From Acidobacteriota bacterium (lineage in GTDB: Bacteria; Acidobacteriota; Blastocatellia; Chloracidobacteriales; Chloracidobacteriaceae): a stretch of DNA of 64,000 nt. The first letter of the stretch is position 1, and each line of letters opens with the position of its first letter. Positions 42,974-51,601 of the stretch are shown here, piece after piece. The stretch spans positions 41,114 through 105,113 of the forward strand of contig JACQXX010000030.1 in NCBI GenBank assembly GCA_016208495.1. The letters are read 5' to 3'. A program made the position numbers and the translations under genes. Under the pieces are notes generated by a model that saw only the letters and a program-made list of their open reading frames with translations, made no database searches and was not told where the DNA came from.

Positions 42974-45025
42974 CTACTTCAGCCTTGCTCCGTTTGGAAC
43001 TTCTTCAGTAAACGTCGCCAGTACCGGACGGCCTTCTGAACCAATCGAAGCGGCGAGCAGCATGCCTTGTGATTCAAGTCCGCGCATTTTCCGAGGTGCC
43101 AAATTGGCTACGACGACAATTTTGCGGCCAACCAGCGCTTCCGGTTCATAATATTGCGCAATCCCCGCCAGAATCTGACGTGGTTTTTCTTCAGCCAGAT
43201 CAACCTGTAATTTCAACAGTTTATCAGCTTTTGGAATACGTTCGGCTTCGAGTACCTGACCGACGCGAAGCTCCACTTTGACAAAATCGTCAATCGTAAT
43301 GTAGCCCTTTTCTTCCGCTGGCGCCGCTTCAGCAACTGGTGCCGTTGGAACTGGCGCGGCTTCGGCAACTGGCGCCGCGGGGGCTTGTGGTTCGGAAGCT
43401 GGGGCAATGGCCTTTTTAGCTTCAGCTTGTTTGTTCACTTCTTCTTGAATTTCAGCCATAACTTTTTCTTTGTTCAGTCTCGGAAAGAGACCTTTCAATT
43501 CTCCAATATGAGTATGTTCGGGAAGTGATTCCCAGTGTAAAGCCTGGGGGTTGTAATCCGCAGGCGAACCAACCAACCCCAGTTGTTTCCAAACTTCGGT
43601 GGCAGCATCGGGCATCGCACAGGCCATCAACACCGTAATGTGCCGGAGTCCTTCGACTGCCGTGTTGAGAACGGTGAGCAAAAGTGGCCGGGCAGACTCG
43701 TCCTTTGCCAGTTTCCACGGAGCGTAGTTGCTCAAATATTTATCAACCGTGCCGACCAGTTCCAGCACCAGTTCCATGGCTCGACCAGTTGCAATCCGAT
43801 CCAGTTCCGCAGCAAAGGCTTTTTCATTTTCAGCAAACTTAACTTTAAGCACTTCAATGGCTTCAACAGCATCTGCCGAAGCATCCGCTGGAATATTCGG
43901 CAACACGCCGCCGCACGAATTGCGCACCATCGTCAGCGTGCGGCTGATCAGATTTCCCCAGCCGGCAGCCAGATCGCCATTGACCCGGTCAATCAGCGCT
44001 TCGTAGGTAAAGTCTCCATCCTGACCATAGCTCATTTCACGCAGGCAGAAAAATCGCACCTGCTCACAAGTAAAAAACTGAAGCAGAATGCTCAGGTCAA
44101 TCGCATTTCCAAGCGATTTCGACATTTTGCGGCCTTTGGACAGCCACATGCCGTGGGCAAATACACGCTGAGGTGGTGCCACATCAGCCGCTAACAAAAA
44201 CGCCGGCCAGTACACGGCGTGAAACCGAAGGATGTCTTTTCCAACCAGATGAATTGCCACCGGCCAGAATTCTTCAAACCCGCCGCGAGCATCGTTGCCA
44301 AACCCAAGTGCCGTGATGTAGTTCGACAAGGCATCAAACCAGACATAGAGTGTATGGTCTGGGTCATCCGGCACTGGAATGCCCCATTTTACCGACACAC
44401 GGCTGACCGATAAATCTTTTAACCCACTGGAAACAAAGCTAATGACTTCGTTCCGACGAGCTTCAGGCTGGATAAAATCGGGATGCTCGGCATAAAACTT
44501 CAACAACCGATCCTGAAATTCTGAGAGCTTGAAGAAATAGCTTGATTCAGCGACACGTTCGGCAGGTCGTTCATGCTGTTCACACCATGGAGCTTCGCCC
44601 GGCGTGGTTTCTTCTTTAAATTCACCACATTCGGTGCAGTACCAGCCTTCATACTCGCCTTTGTAAATAAAGCCGTTTTTCTGCACCCGGCGAAAGAGTT
44701 CCTGCGAGCCTTGCTTGTGATATTCGTGGGTTGTACGAATCCAGTGGTCAGGCTGCAACCCAAACCGATCAAACATCTCTTTGAATTCGGCCACGATGCC
44801 ATCAACGTGGTCTTTGACCGGCAAGCCTTTGTCAGCCGCCGCCCGTTCAATTTTCTGGCCGTGTTCATCGGTTCCGGTCAGGAAAAACGTGTCCTGTCCA
44901 CGCTGGCGATGGTGACGCGCCAGGGTGTCAGCCAGAATCGTCGTGTAGACATGCCCCAGATGCGGCCTGGCATTCACATAGTAAATCGGAGTCGTAATAT
45001 AAAAAGGTTTAAGTTGTTGAGTCAT
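42974..45025 (-). CDS. metG: Methionyl-tRNA synthetase
   Basis: Charges tRNA-Met with methionine in the cytosol. The HIGH motif reads HLGH in NARPHLGHVYTT, KMSKS is intact in GRKMSKSLGNAI, and the zinc region has CTECGEF with another Cys in PWCEQHERP. A linker rich in A, P, E follows at about 545-580, then a C-terminal tRNA-binding/dimerisation domain (DFVKVELRVGQVLEAERIPKADKLLKLQVD ... ANLAPRKMRGLESQGMLLAA). Length is 683 residues, like the long form in E. coli. It has an upstream 219-bp palindromic element that must lie in its leader or promoter. Confidence 0.98.
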   Translation of the reverse strand: MTQQLKPFYITTPIYYVNARPHLGHVYTTILADTLARHHRQRGQDTFFLTGTDEHGQKIERAAADKGLPVKDHVDGIVAEFKEMFDRFGLQPDHWIRTTHEYHKQGSQELFRRVQKNGFIYKGEYEGWYCTECGEFKEETTPGEAPWCEQHERPAERVAESSYFFKLSEFQDRLLKFYAEHPDFIQPEARRNEVISFVSSGLKDLSVSRVSVKWGIPVPDDPDHTLYVWFDALSNYITALGFGNDARGGFEEFWPVAIHLVGKDILRFHAVYWPAFLLAADVAPPQRVFAHGMWLSKGRKMSKSLGNAIDLSILLQFFTCEQVRFFCLREMSYGQDGDFTYEALIDRVNGDLAAGWGNLISRTLTMVRNSCGGVLPNIPADASADAVEAIEVLKVKFAENEKAFAAELDRIATGRAMELVLELVGTVDKYLSNYAPWKLAKDESARPLLLTVLNTAVEGLRHITVLMACAMPDAATEVWKQLGLVGSPADYNPQALHWESLPEHTHIGELKGLFPRLNKEKVMAEIQEEVNKQAEAKKAIAPASEPQAPAAPVAEAAPVPTAPVAEAAPAEEKGYITIDDFVKVELRVGQVLEAERIPKADKLLKLQVDLAEEKPRQILAGIAQYYEPEALVGRKIVVVANLAPRKMRGLESQGMLLAASIGSEGRPVLATFTEEVPNGARLK

Positions 45026-45051
45026 ACTATTTTCGTTCTTGGTTTTTGGTT

Positions 45052-45270
45052 CTCATCCCGGAGGGATGGAGCAAAGTTAGCCGGTGGTCAGCGTCGCTTT
45101 GGACGCGCCACCACCAGATTTGGTCAATCTCAATGGTTTTCCCGCACGGCCCGCACCCCAACAGGGCGCGGGCCGTGCCAGGAGGAGAGAATCCCAACCT
45201 GTTTCCGGTGGTAGCTCGCTGTAGCCGAGCAACTGACCGGCTAAACTTGCTCCATCCCTCCGGGATGAGA
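45052..45270. mobile_element. 219-bp palindromic element between metG and citrate synthase
   Basis: Left end CTCATCCCGGAGGGATGG with AGCAAAGTTAGCCGGT (45052-45085) is inverted at 45237-45270 (ACCGGCTAAACTTGCTCC, then ATCCCTCCGGGATGAG) with one or two mismatches over 34 bp. The interior has a second hairpin (CACGGCCCGC with GCGGGCCGTG near 45140-45175) and GGTGGT/ACCACC pairs. It has no protein-like frame and lies 26 bp before the metG start. Confidence 0.78.
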
Positions 45271-45302
45271 TCCAATGGGCTCGACCCAGTTGAAACCAAA
45301 CA

Positions 45303-45334
45303 AAAAGGGCGCACGGTTGTTCGTGCGCCCTTTT
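45303..45334 (-). terminator. Bidirectional terminator after citrate synthase
   Basis: AAAAGGGCGCACG (45303-45315) pairs perfectly with CGTGCGCCCTTTT (45322-45334) around a 6-base loop. Read on the minus strand the stem is followed by a T run, 41 bp after the citrate synthase stop. Confidence 0.85.
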
Positions 45335-45374
45335 ACCTACAATCTACAGTGAAACAACTGACAACCGATGGAAT

Positions 45375-46493
45375 TTAGCGCTGATCAATTGGCGTGTATT
45401 CCATCTTGATGGCGCCCTGGTAATCTGCGACCGGGCGAATCAAACGATTGTTGCTGAGTTGTTCCAACACGTGGGCTGACCAGCCAGACACCCGGCTGCA
45501 AGCAAACACTGGGGTAAAGAGATCGGTCGGAATCTTGAGCGCGTGCAACACAGTGCCAGAGAAGAAGTCCACATTTGGGTACAGCTTCTTCTTCTCGAAG
45601 ACCATTTTTTCGATCATTTCGCACATCTGGAACCATTTCGGTTCGCCGGTTTCTTCGCCCAGATTCTTTGAAAAGACGCGGAAAATGTTGGCCCGTGGGT
45701 CGGTGGCTTTATAGACGCGATGACCAAAACCCATGATCTTCTTCTTGTTGGTAAAGATGTCATCCACATAGGATTCCACGCGATCCAGTTCACCGATATC
45801 AAGCAGCATTTCCAACACGCGCTGGTTGGCGCCACCGTGCAAAGGTCCAGCCAGCGCTCCGATTCCACCGGTGATCGCAGCATGAACGTCTGACAGCGTC
45901 GAAGCAATCACGCGCGCGGTAAACGTCGAAGCATTGAGTTCGTGGTCGGCGTGCAAAATCAAACATACATCAAAGGCGCGGGCACCCGAAGCTGATGGCT
46001 TTTCGCCGTGCAACGTGTAGAGAAACGCTTCGGCCATTGACATCGAGGGATCTGGTTCAATTGGTTCGAGTCCGCGACGAATCCGGTCAAACCCGGTGGT
46101 GAGCAACGTCAACTGACCAATCAGCCGAATGGCTTTGCGCACGCTCGCTTCATAGGAGTTGTCATGCGTGTCCGGATCATAAAACGAAAGGGCTGAAGTG
46201 GCCGTCCGCAGTGCTTCCATCGGGAAAGCGGTTTTTGGAAAATCTTTCATCAGGGTGATGATTTCCGCCGGAAGTTTCCGACCTTCAGCCAGCTTCACTT
46301 TGAAGTCGTCCAGTTCGGCCTGCTTTGGCAAGTGACCATAGAGCAGGAAGAAGACGGTTTCCTCAAAGGTTGAGTGTTCCGCTAAATCTTCGATGTCGAG
46401 TCCACGATACGCCAGCCGTCCATCCGCCGTGATTAAACAGATTGTGGAATCGGCGGCAATGATATCTTGTAAGCCTTTGGTAGGTTCTGCCAT
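45375..46493 (-). CDS. gltA: Citrate synthase
   Basis: Condenses oxaloacetate with acetyl-CoA, entry to the TCA cycle. A 372-residue short-form enzyme. The catalytic residues are His in LILHADHELNAST, His in GPLHGGANQRVLEML, and Asp in PNVDFFSGTVL; MGFGHRVYKATDPRA is the substrate-binding block. Similar length and sequence occur in 2-methylcitrate synthases, so propionyl-CoA use is possible, but no prp genes are adjacent. It is monocistronic with a good terminator. The ATG at 46493 is preceded by AGGAGATCCTCA. Confidence 0.95.
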   Translation of the reverse strand: MAEPTKGLQDIIAADSTICLITADGRLAYRGLDIEDLAEHSTFEETVFFLLYGHLPKQAELDDFKVKLAEGRKLPAEIITLMKDFPKTAFPMEALRTATSALSFYDPDTHDNSYEASVRKAIRLIGQLTLLTTGFDRIRRGLEPIEPDPSMSMAEAFLYTLHGEKPSASGARAFDVCLILHADHELNASTFTARVIASTLSDVHAAITGGIGALAGPLHGGANQRVLEMLLDIGELDRVESYVDDIFTNKKKIMGFGHRVYKATDPRANIFRVFSKNLGEETGEPKWFQMCEMIEKMVFEKKKLYPNVDFFSGTVLHALKIPTDLFTPVFACSRVSGWSAHVLEQLSNNRLIRPVADYQGAIKMEYTPIDQR

Positions 46494-46825
46494 TGAGGAT
46501 CTCCTATGATGAAGTATGAAGCCATATCAACTCGAAGTTGGGGGCGACATCTGGCGCCCATGGCACAGGATAATAGTCCGGAAAACAACCAGATACCTCA
46601 CCCAATGCCTGCACAATCTCTCGTGGAAGAAACCAGGTTGGTACACCGCAGTGGGGAGCGTGGTTAGGATTGATGAAAAAAACGTGTCCCCTTGCCAGGA
46701 AAGCCTTTAGAAAGATTGTGATAGCTTTTGGTTGGTGAGGATAAAAGCCGAGCGAGCATAACAAAGCCGTCAAAGACGTGTCAACGCAACTGACTGAAGA
46801 GTTTCCGATGGAATGAAGAATGATT
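46494..46825. other. Upstream region of citrate synthase, no gene supported
   Basis: A minus-strand frame at 46504-46773 (89 codons, TTG start) has a protein-like composition (GHVFFINPNHAPHCGVPTWF) but no family I recognise and a poor start, so it may be a gene remnant. It ends 10 bp before the citrate synthase start. The citrate synthase promoter probably lies here too. Confidence 0.4.
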
Positions 46826-47125
46826 AAAGTGGTTGGTGGTTAGTGGTTAGTGGTTAGAAATCAATACCTTCCAGGAACCAAGAACGAATCACAAATCACG
46901 AATGCGAATTAAGAGTTGGAAAAAGAGCGGTTTTGAACCTGCGGAGCGGGTGGAAGGCTCGTAGCTCAGGCGAGTCTTCGAGCTCTGGGCTACGAGCCTT
47001 CGTCTCCTTTGTAGACTGAGAGCCAAAAACGATTCAACCCTTAACTGGCATCACTAATCACTAATCACTAATCACCAATCACTAATCACTAATCACTAAC
47101 CACTAACCACTAATCACTAACCACT
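46826..47125. repeat. Opposite GGTTAGT/CTAATCA arrays around an inverted-end element
   Basis: Four GGTTAGT-type units (46826-46856) face about eleven CACTAAT or CACTAAC units (47050-47125). Between them lie the AAATCAATACCTTCC segment and the 150-bp element copy C. The right array ends next to the M28 peptidase stop. Confidence 0.85.
46902..47051. mobile_element. Element with 19-bp terminal inverted repeats, copy C (150 bp)
   Basis: Left end ATGCGAATTAAGAGTTGGA, right end TTCAACCCTTAACTGGCAT. The interior keeps only GGCTCGTAGC, CAGGCGAGTCTTCGAG and GGGCTACGAGCC, which form a hairpin. It looks like an internal-deletion form of copies A and B. Confidence 0.75.
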
Positions 47126-47136
47126 TTTTTCATTCT

Positions 47137-48780
47137 TCATTCAGTTTTCCACTTATCAATTTTCAAGCGCTCATCCAGATTGGCCACGCGCCACATCGTG
47201 GCATAGACCAGTCGTGTGACACGGGTCATCTTCTCGAAATCTATTTTGTCGAGCGTGTCGGTTGGACGGTGGTAGTCCTCGTGTACGCCGTTGAAATAGA
47301 AAATGACGGGAATGCCTTTTTTGGCAAAATTCCAGTGGTCACTCCGGTAAAAAAACCGCGAAGGATCATTTTCGTTGTTGTAAGTGTAATCAATCGAAAA
47401 TTTGGTGACTTCCTGGTTTGTCACTTCACTAATGTTGAAGAGCTCGGTACTGTGTTTATCCGGGCCAATCAGATAGACCGAATTGGCATCTGTCAGCTTC
47501 GAGTTTTCCTGCTTTGTGTCACCTTCAGCCCGCGAGCGGCCAATCATATCAATGTTGAAATTGGCCACAATCTGCGACAGGGGCACGGGTGAGTTTTCGA
47601 CAAAATACTCTGACCCCAGCAGGCCGATTTCTTCACCGGTGTTAAAGAGTACAATCACTGACCGACGTGGACGCTCGGCACCGAGGACCCGGGCCAGTTC
47701 CAGCACCGCCGAAGTCCCAGACCCATCATCATCAGCGCCTGGGAAATATCGTTTTTCATTCCCTTCCAGATGATCATAGTGGGCGCTCAAAACGACATAT
47801 TCATGTTTGAGCTTTGGATCGCTCCCTTCCAAAATTCCGACGACATTGCGAGCCTGATCAATCAAAATCTCGGGATAGACAATGCTGGCTTGACAGGAGG
47901 TATTGAGCACTTGAGGTTTGATCGTATCGCCCACATCCGCCAGCTTGCGCAAAGCTTCATATTTCATCCCCAGCAAATCCATCAGCGATGTCGCCAGTTT
48001 GGGCCCAGCCAGAATATTGGGAATTCTCGGAAGCGCGTCCCCATTGCCTGGAATCGTCAACTTGAGCGAAGGCCGTCCGCCATACATTGCCGCTCCGGCT
48101 TTGATCGCTTTCCAAATGTCTTCGGAAAAGGAATCCGGAATCGTGATGACCCCAACCGCGCCGTGGGCTTCAGCCGCCCCAACCCCAATCGCATTATTGG
48201 GTAAGGTTTTCCCTTCCAATATTTTAGGAGTTCCAAACGGAATCGTGACGACGATTTTGCCTTTGACATCGAGCCCCTGGTAATCGTCATAGCCATTTTC
48301 AGGGCTTGAGTACCCATACCCGACAAAAACCAGATCCGCCGTGGTGTCTACTTTTTGCGGACAGGTCTGCTCATAGACAATGAAGTCGTCCAGGTATTGA
48401 AAGGCCGTGGGGTTGTTGCTTAACATCAGCCGGGTTTTTTCCAGATTGACTTCTCGTCGGGTAAACGGAACAACCTGAAAGAAGCTTTTGTCGGGCATCG
48501 CTCCTTGAAACCCAAAAAATTCAAGTTGTGAGGCCAGATACCGGGCCGTAACCCGATTGCCAACGCTAAATGTAAAGCGGCCACCGACTTCAGGCGAAGA
48601 CAAAAAGCTCAAATGGCGCTTGAGTTCCTGCAATTTGACTTTTTCGACGTTCGGTGCAGGTGGGAGCTTGGCGGCGACGGTTTGAACCGTCGTCAGCAAA
48701 ACACAGAATGTGAGCGCGGCAAACGAGCCCAACGTTTGGCGCACAACGGCTGATTTGGGGAAACAACGCGCGTGATTCAT
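47137..48780 (-). CDS. Exported M28-family zinc peptidase with PA domain
   Basis: A 547-residue secreted aminopeptidase-type enzyme. The signal peptide ends near TVQTVAA at about residue 37. A protease-associated domain occupies about 140-300 (GKIVVTIPFGTPKI, GAVGVITIPDSF). The two-zinc catalytic domain follows with His and Asp in LSAHYDHLEG and GADDDGSGTSAVLELARVL, the catalytic Glu pair in LFNTGEEIGLLGSEYF, Asp in NFNIDMIGRS and His in DYHRPTDTLDKID. All ligands are present. It likely degrades external peptides, together with the secreted M24 aminopeptidase at 14884. It is a single gene. Confidence 0.92.
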   Translation of the reverse strand: MNHARCFPKSAVVRQTLGSFAALTFCVLLTTVQTVAAKLPPAPNVEKVKLQELKRHLSFLSSPEVGGRFTFSVGNRVTARYLASQLEFFGFQGAMPDKSFFQVVPFTRREVNLEKTRLMLSNNPTAFQYLDDFIVYEQTCPQKVDTTADLVFVGYGYSSPENGYDDYQGLDVKGKIVVTIPFGTPKILEGKTLPNNAIGVGAAEAHGAVGVITIPDSFSEDIWKAIKAGAAMYGGRPSLKLTIPGNGDALPRIPNILAGPKLATSLMDLLGMKYEALRKLADVGDTIKPQVLNTSCQASIVYPEILIDQARNVVGILEGSDPKLKHEYVVLSAHYDHLEGNEKRYFPGADDDGSGTSAVLELARVLGAERPRRSVIVLFNTGEEIGLLGSEYFVENSPVPLSQIVANFNIDMIGRSRAEGDTKQENSKLTDANSVYLIGPDKHSTELFNISEVTNQEVTKFSIDYTYNNENDPSRFFYRSDHWNFAKKGIPVIFYFNGVHEDYHRPTDTLDKIDFEKMTRVTRLVYATMWRVANLDERLKIDKWKTE

Positions 48781-49014
48781 CCAATTGATTTTCCTTCTTG
48801 TTCAAGTGTGCGACGGAGTATGATGGCCGGGACGGCTCTGGAAAAGCCTCAGCTTAGCACACAAATATCACTCATTTGCGGTTTCTTTCAACTTCGTTCC
48901 TGGTACCTGGGTACCTGATACCAACCCGTGAACCGAAATTCACCTGTTTCGCGCGTACTTCCAATAAGAAATTCACCACCAATCCACCTTTCATAATAAA
49001 AGGAGAGAATGATC

Positions 49015-49527
49015 ATGACTGTTCGTCACCTGCTGATGTGTGTCCTGCTGGTGTTTGGAATTGGATTTGTCACTGAAACCACCTGGGCCCAAAATCAAGG
49101 GAAGCTCCCTGCGCCCAAAGAGACGCGCCCGATGGAGCCACCGTTCCGCATCCAGTGGGATCCTGACAATGTGCCGCCAGATACCAAATTCTATCAACTG
49201 GCGGCCAATCAACGGATTGAAAACAATGGCTCCGTCATCTGGACCGTTCCAACCCTTGGCTTTCGCGAAGCCCGCGTGGTCATTTTTATGACCGAAGCCG
49301 AAAAGATCGGAAAAGTCGCCTCACCATCGCTTCGGTTGGGCACTCTTGTACGCGATGGCGACAAAGAATTTGAAATTGACAATGACTCAATCAGCATCGA
49401 AACCGGCCCAGGCAAAACCAGTGGGAAACGTATGACGATGGCGGTTTATTCCGACTCGCTGACACTCAAGGTCGAAGCTCGAAACCTCACCGGGAATCTG
49501 CATTTTTCGGTGTATTTGATTAAGTAG
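49015..49527 (+). CDS. Exported protein of unknown function
   Basis: A 170-residue protein. A Shine-Dalgarno AAAGGAGAGA precedes two in-frame ATGs, 49009 and 49015; the second has the better spacing and starts directly on the signal peptide MTVRHLLMCVLLVFGIG, cleaved near TTWAQ. The mature domain is beta-rich (TIWTVPTLGFREARVVIFM-like blocks, GTLVRDGDKEFEIDNDSISI, LKVEARNLTGNLHFSVYLI) without cysteines. I do not recognise the family. A GGGTTCA array begins at its stop codon. Confidence 0.7.
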   Translation: MTVRHLLMCVLLVFGIGFVTETTWAQNQGKLPAPKETRPMEPPFRIQWDPDNVPPDTKFYQLAANQRIENNGSVIWTVPTLGFREARVVIFMTEAEKIGKVASPSLRLGTLVRDGDKEFEIDNDSISIETGPGKTSGKRMTMAVYSDSLTLKVEARNLTGNLHFSVYLIK

Positions 49528-49565
49528 GGTTCAGGGTTCAGGGTTCAGGGTTCAAGGTTCAGGGT
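49527..49565. repeat. Heptamer array, unit GGGTTCA
   Basis: Five units start at the stop codon of the preceding gene and include one GGTTCAA variant. A hairpin AAGGGCGCGG...CGGCGCCCTT follows at 49573-49600 and may act as its terminator. Confidence 0.85.
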
Positions 49566-49630
49566 TTCGAAAAGGGCGCGGTTCAAAGCAACGGCGCCCT
49601 TACATATTGTCCCTTTTGCCCCCCTCTATC

Positions 49631-49819
49631 CTTAGGGACTGTAAACATACAACTTCCCGTTTTTATCGAAAGTCACCTGGAGAGATCCAATTTCAGAACA
49701 GGCAACCACGAAATACACGAAAAACACGAAAAAGAAATCCAAAGACTTCAATGGGGTCTGAGCTTTTGTCAGGGAAAGTGCCACCGAACTCAAAAGAAAA
49801 TGGCTTCGACCCAAATGAA
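49631..49819. repeat. 188-bp dispersed repeat, copy 2
   Basis: Nearly identical to 21203-21390 (A for G at CACCTGG, C for A in GGCAACC and a few others). Its right two-thirds, 49693-49819, is translated on the minus strand as the last 42 codons of the adjacent gene. Confidence 0.9.
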
Positions 49820-50694
49820 GGAACCTGATAGCGGGTTCGCAATTGACGGGCGCGGTAGTTTTCGAGCGTTTGCTGGTAAACGGCTGCGTCCATTCGTTTT
49901 TTGTGCGGCTTGAGCTGTGATACGGCTTCGTTGGTGGCTTCCGTCAGGACTTCGGGTGGTACATCGGCACAGAGCGCGGTGTAGAGCAACTCTTCAATCC
50001 AGGTCAAATCCTGCTCCATTTTTTCAAAGTTGATTGGCGTCCGGCGCGGCTCGCCCGGTTTCGGAAGCTCACCCATCAATTCAGCCAGATGGGCAATTGC
50101 CCGGTTAATCGCTTCGACCCATCGGGTGTGCGGATACATTTCGGTAGCCTGAAATTGAACCACCTGCCGGGTGTGTTCAAGCTCGGCAGAGACTTCTTCG
50201 AGGTAGCGCCGCACCGTTGCTGGTGGAAACAGATCGTTTTCAGCCGCCTGCGCTTCAGAGAGTTCGGTTTCTTCCTGAGTGGAGGCATCACCCGACGGTG
50301 ATTCCCCGACGTGGGTTTCCAGATGAGTGGCGTATTCTTCCATCACCGATTGCTGACAATAAAACAGCGTGTTGACCTTCTTGAATGTTTTGCGAATTGC
50401 GGAAGACTCCACCTCGCGGGCCCGCTTCTCAAAGGCACGAGTAATACCACGTAAAATCACGGCCAGCGGAATGCCCGCCTCTTTCCAGCTTTCCACCAGT
50501 GACCAGTCAAGCGGCGAAATCATCATTGGCGACCCGCGCCGGGCCACGAAGAATTCCTCAACCTCAGTGTAGTAATTAAAATAATTCAATCGTGACGACT
50601 CGACCGGAGTCGCAACCGCAGGAATTTCGGCTGGAATCGGTGCTTCGGTAAAGAGGGAGGCTTCTTCTTCAGGGTCTGGAAATGGCAATGGCAT
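49693..50694 (-). CDS. Hypothetical protein with repeat-derived C-terminus
   Basis: A 333-residue cytosolic protein, mostly helical and acidic, no signal peptide. Blocks such as LDWSLVESWKEAGIPLAVILRGITRAFEKRA and EKMEQDLTWIEELLYTALCADVPPEVL suggest a helical-bundle or DnaD-like helical protein, but I do not recognise the family. The last residues, from SFGSKPFSFEFGG through FRVFRVFRGCLF, are encoded by the 188-bp repeat, so the native C-terminus was cut and replaced when the repeat entered. The frame through the repeat differs from the 60-codon frame carried by the repeat itself. Confidence 0.7.
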   Translation of the reverse strand: MPLPFPDPEEEASLFTEAPIPAEIPAVATPVESSRLNYFNYYTEVEEFFVARRGSPMMISPLDWSLVESWKEAGIPLAVILRGITRAFEKRAREVESSAIRKTFKKVNTLFYCQQSVMEEYATHLETHVGESPSGDASTQEETELSEAQAAENDLFPPATVRRYLEEVSAELEHTRQVVQFQATEMYPHTRWVEAINRAIAHLAELMGELPKPGEPRRTPINFEKMEQDLTWIEELLYTALCADVPPEVLTEATNEAVSQLKPHKKRMDAAVYQQTLENYRARQLRTRYQVPSFGSKPFSFEFGGTFPDKSSDPIEVFGFLFRVFRVFRGCLF

Positions 50695-50852
50695 GACGGT
50701 CAGCTTTCAAGAAAAAGGGGATTATGTGAATATGAAAAGGTAAAGGCCGATGAAAAAAAGCACAACCTTTCTGTCAACTTCGCTGAAAAATCTCTAAAAC
50801 GCAGGCTGTCAACGACCTGACTTGACTCAAAACACCAATCCTTATAAAGCCT

Positions 50853-51215
50853 ATGCTACGCGAACTTACTGAAGCTGCCCGGAAAAAAATCTGGTTGGAC
50901 CAGCATCGGGAAACTTATGCTGGTCAATGGGTTGCATTGACTGATGGGACCCTTTGTGGAGTCGGCGATACTGCTGAAATCGCACGCCAGCAAGCAGAGA
51001 ACTGTGGGCTTGAACCCTGGTTTGTCTTCTGGATTCCAACTGAGGAAGGCCAATCGCCGCCCATTTCAACGCAACGTCAAATCTCACAACTCACCGATGC
51101 TGAGCGCAAAGCGAGACTTGCCGAACTGGCTGAAGACTATTTCACCCGTCGAGATCAACTGATGAAGCAACTTGCAGCCGGAGTTGATGAAGCTCAGGAA
51201 GAAGGCGCCAAATGA
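50853..51215 (+). CDS. DUF5678-like protein, putative antitoxin partner of Doc
   Basis: A 120-residue protein. The N-terminal half (WLDQHRETYAGQWVALTDG, then GVGDTAEIARQQAENCGLEPWFVFWIP) matches the DUF5678 pattern. The C-terminal part (QISQLTDAERKARLAELAEDYFTRRDQL) is a charged helix, as in many antitoxins that wrap a toxin. It overlaps the Doc toxin gene by 4 bp (ATGA), the usual antitoxin-first order. Canonical Doc partners are Phd, AbrB-like or other DNA-binding proteins; none of these folds is seen, so its role as antitoxin is inferred from position. It is related to the protein at 30331-30681. Confidence 0.7.
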   Translation: MLRELTEAARKKIWLDQHRETYAGQWVALTDGTLCGVGDTAEIARQQAENCGLEPWFVFWIPTEEGQSPPISTQRQISQLTDAERKARLAELAEDYFTRRDQLMKQLAAGVDEAQEEGAK

Positions 51216-51595
51216 ATTTTCTTGATTTGGAAGATATTTTAGAGCTTCACCTGCAGGCAATTGAACGATTTGGGGGCTCATCGGCCATCCGCGATCAAGG
51301 ACTGATTGAATCAGCTCTGGCATCACCACAAAATCTTTATTTCTATGAAGATGCTGATGCTATTGCCTGTGCCGCCGGGTACGGGTATGCCCTCTGTCAA
51401 AACCATCCCTGTGTTGATGGAAACAAACGCATTGCCGCCGCCGCACTCGAAATTTTTCTTTTGCTGCACGGCTGGACGTTGCACCACGTTTCAGATGAAC
51501 AATTGGAAGGACTCATTTTCGCAGTGGCAAGCCATTCAATTGACCGGAGTGATTTCGAAGCCCGGCTCCGGGCTTTCGCCCGACCAATTGAATGA
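51212..51595 (+). CDS. doc: Doc-type toxin, Fic fold
   Basis: A 127-residue death-on-curing family protein. The Fic/Doc active loop is HPCVDGNKR at 65-73, with the catalytic His65, Asp69, Asn71, Lys72 and Arg73. The first part, LEDILELHLQAIERFGGSSA and IRDQGLIESALASPQN, is diagnostic for Doc. In Doc of phage P1 this fold phosphorylates EF-Tu and stops translation. The usual HPF is HPC here. ATGA overlap with the upstream gene shows coupling. A 10-bp perfect hairpin lies 130 bp downstream. Confidence 0.93.
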   Translation: MNFLDLEDILELHLQAIERFGGSSAIRDQGLIESALASPQNLYFYEDADAIACAAGYGYALCQNHPCVDGNKRIAAAALEIFLLLHGWTLHHVSDEQLEGLIFAVASHSIDRSDFEARLRAFARPIE

Positions 51596-51601
51596 TACCA
51601 G

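Noticed and set aside
46504..46773. 89-codon minus-strand frame upstream of citrate synthase
   Set aside because: Protein-like composition but TTG start, no motif and no family recognised; kept only as a possible remnant in the spacer entry.
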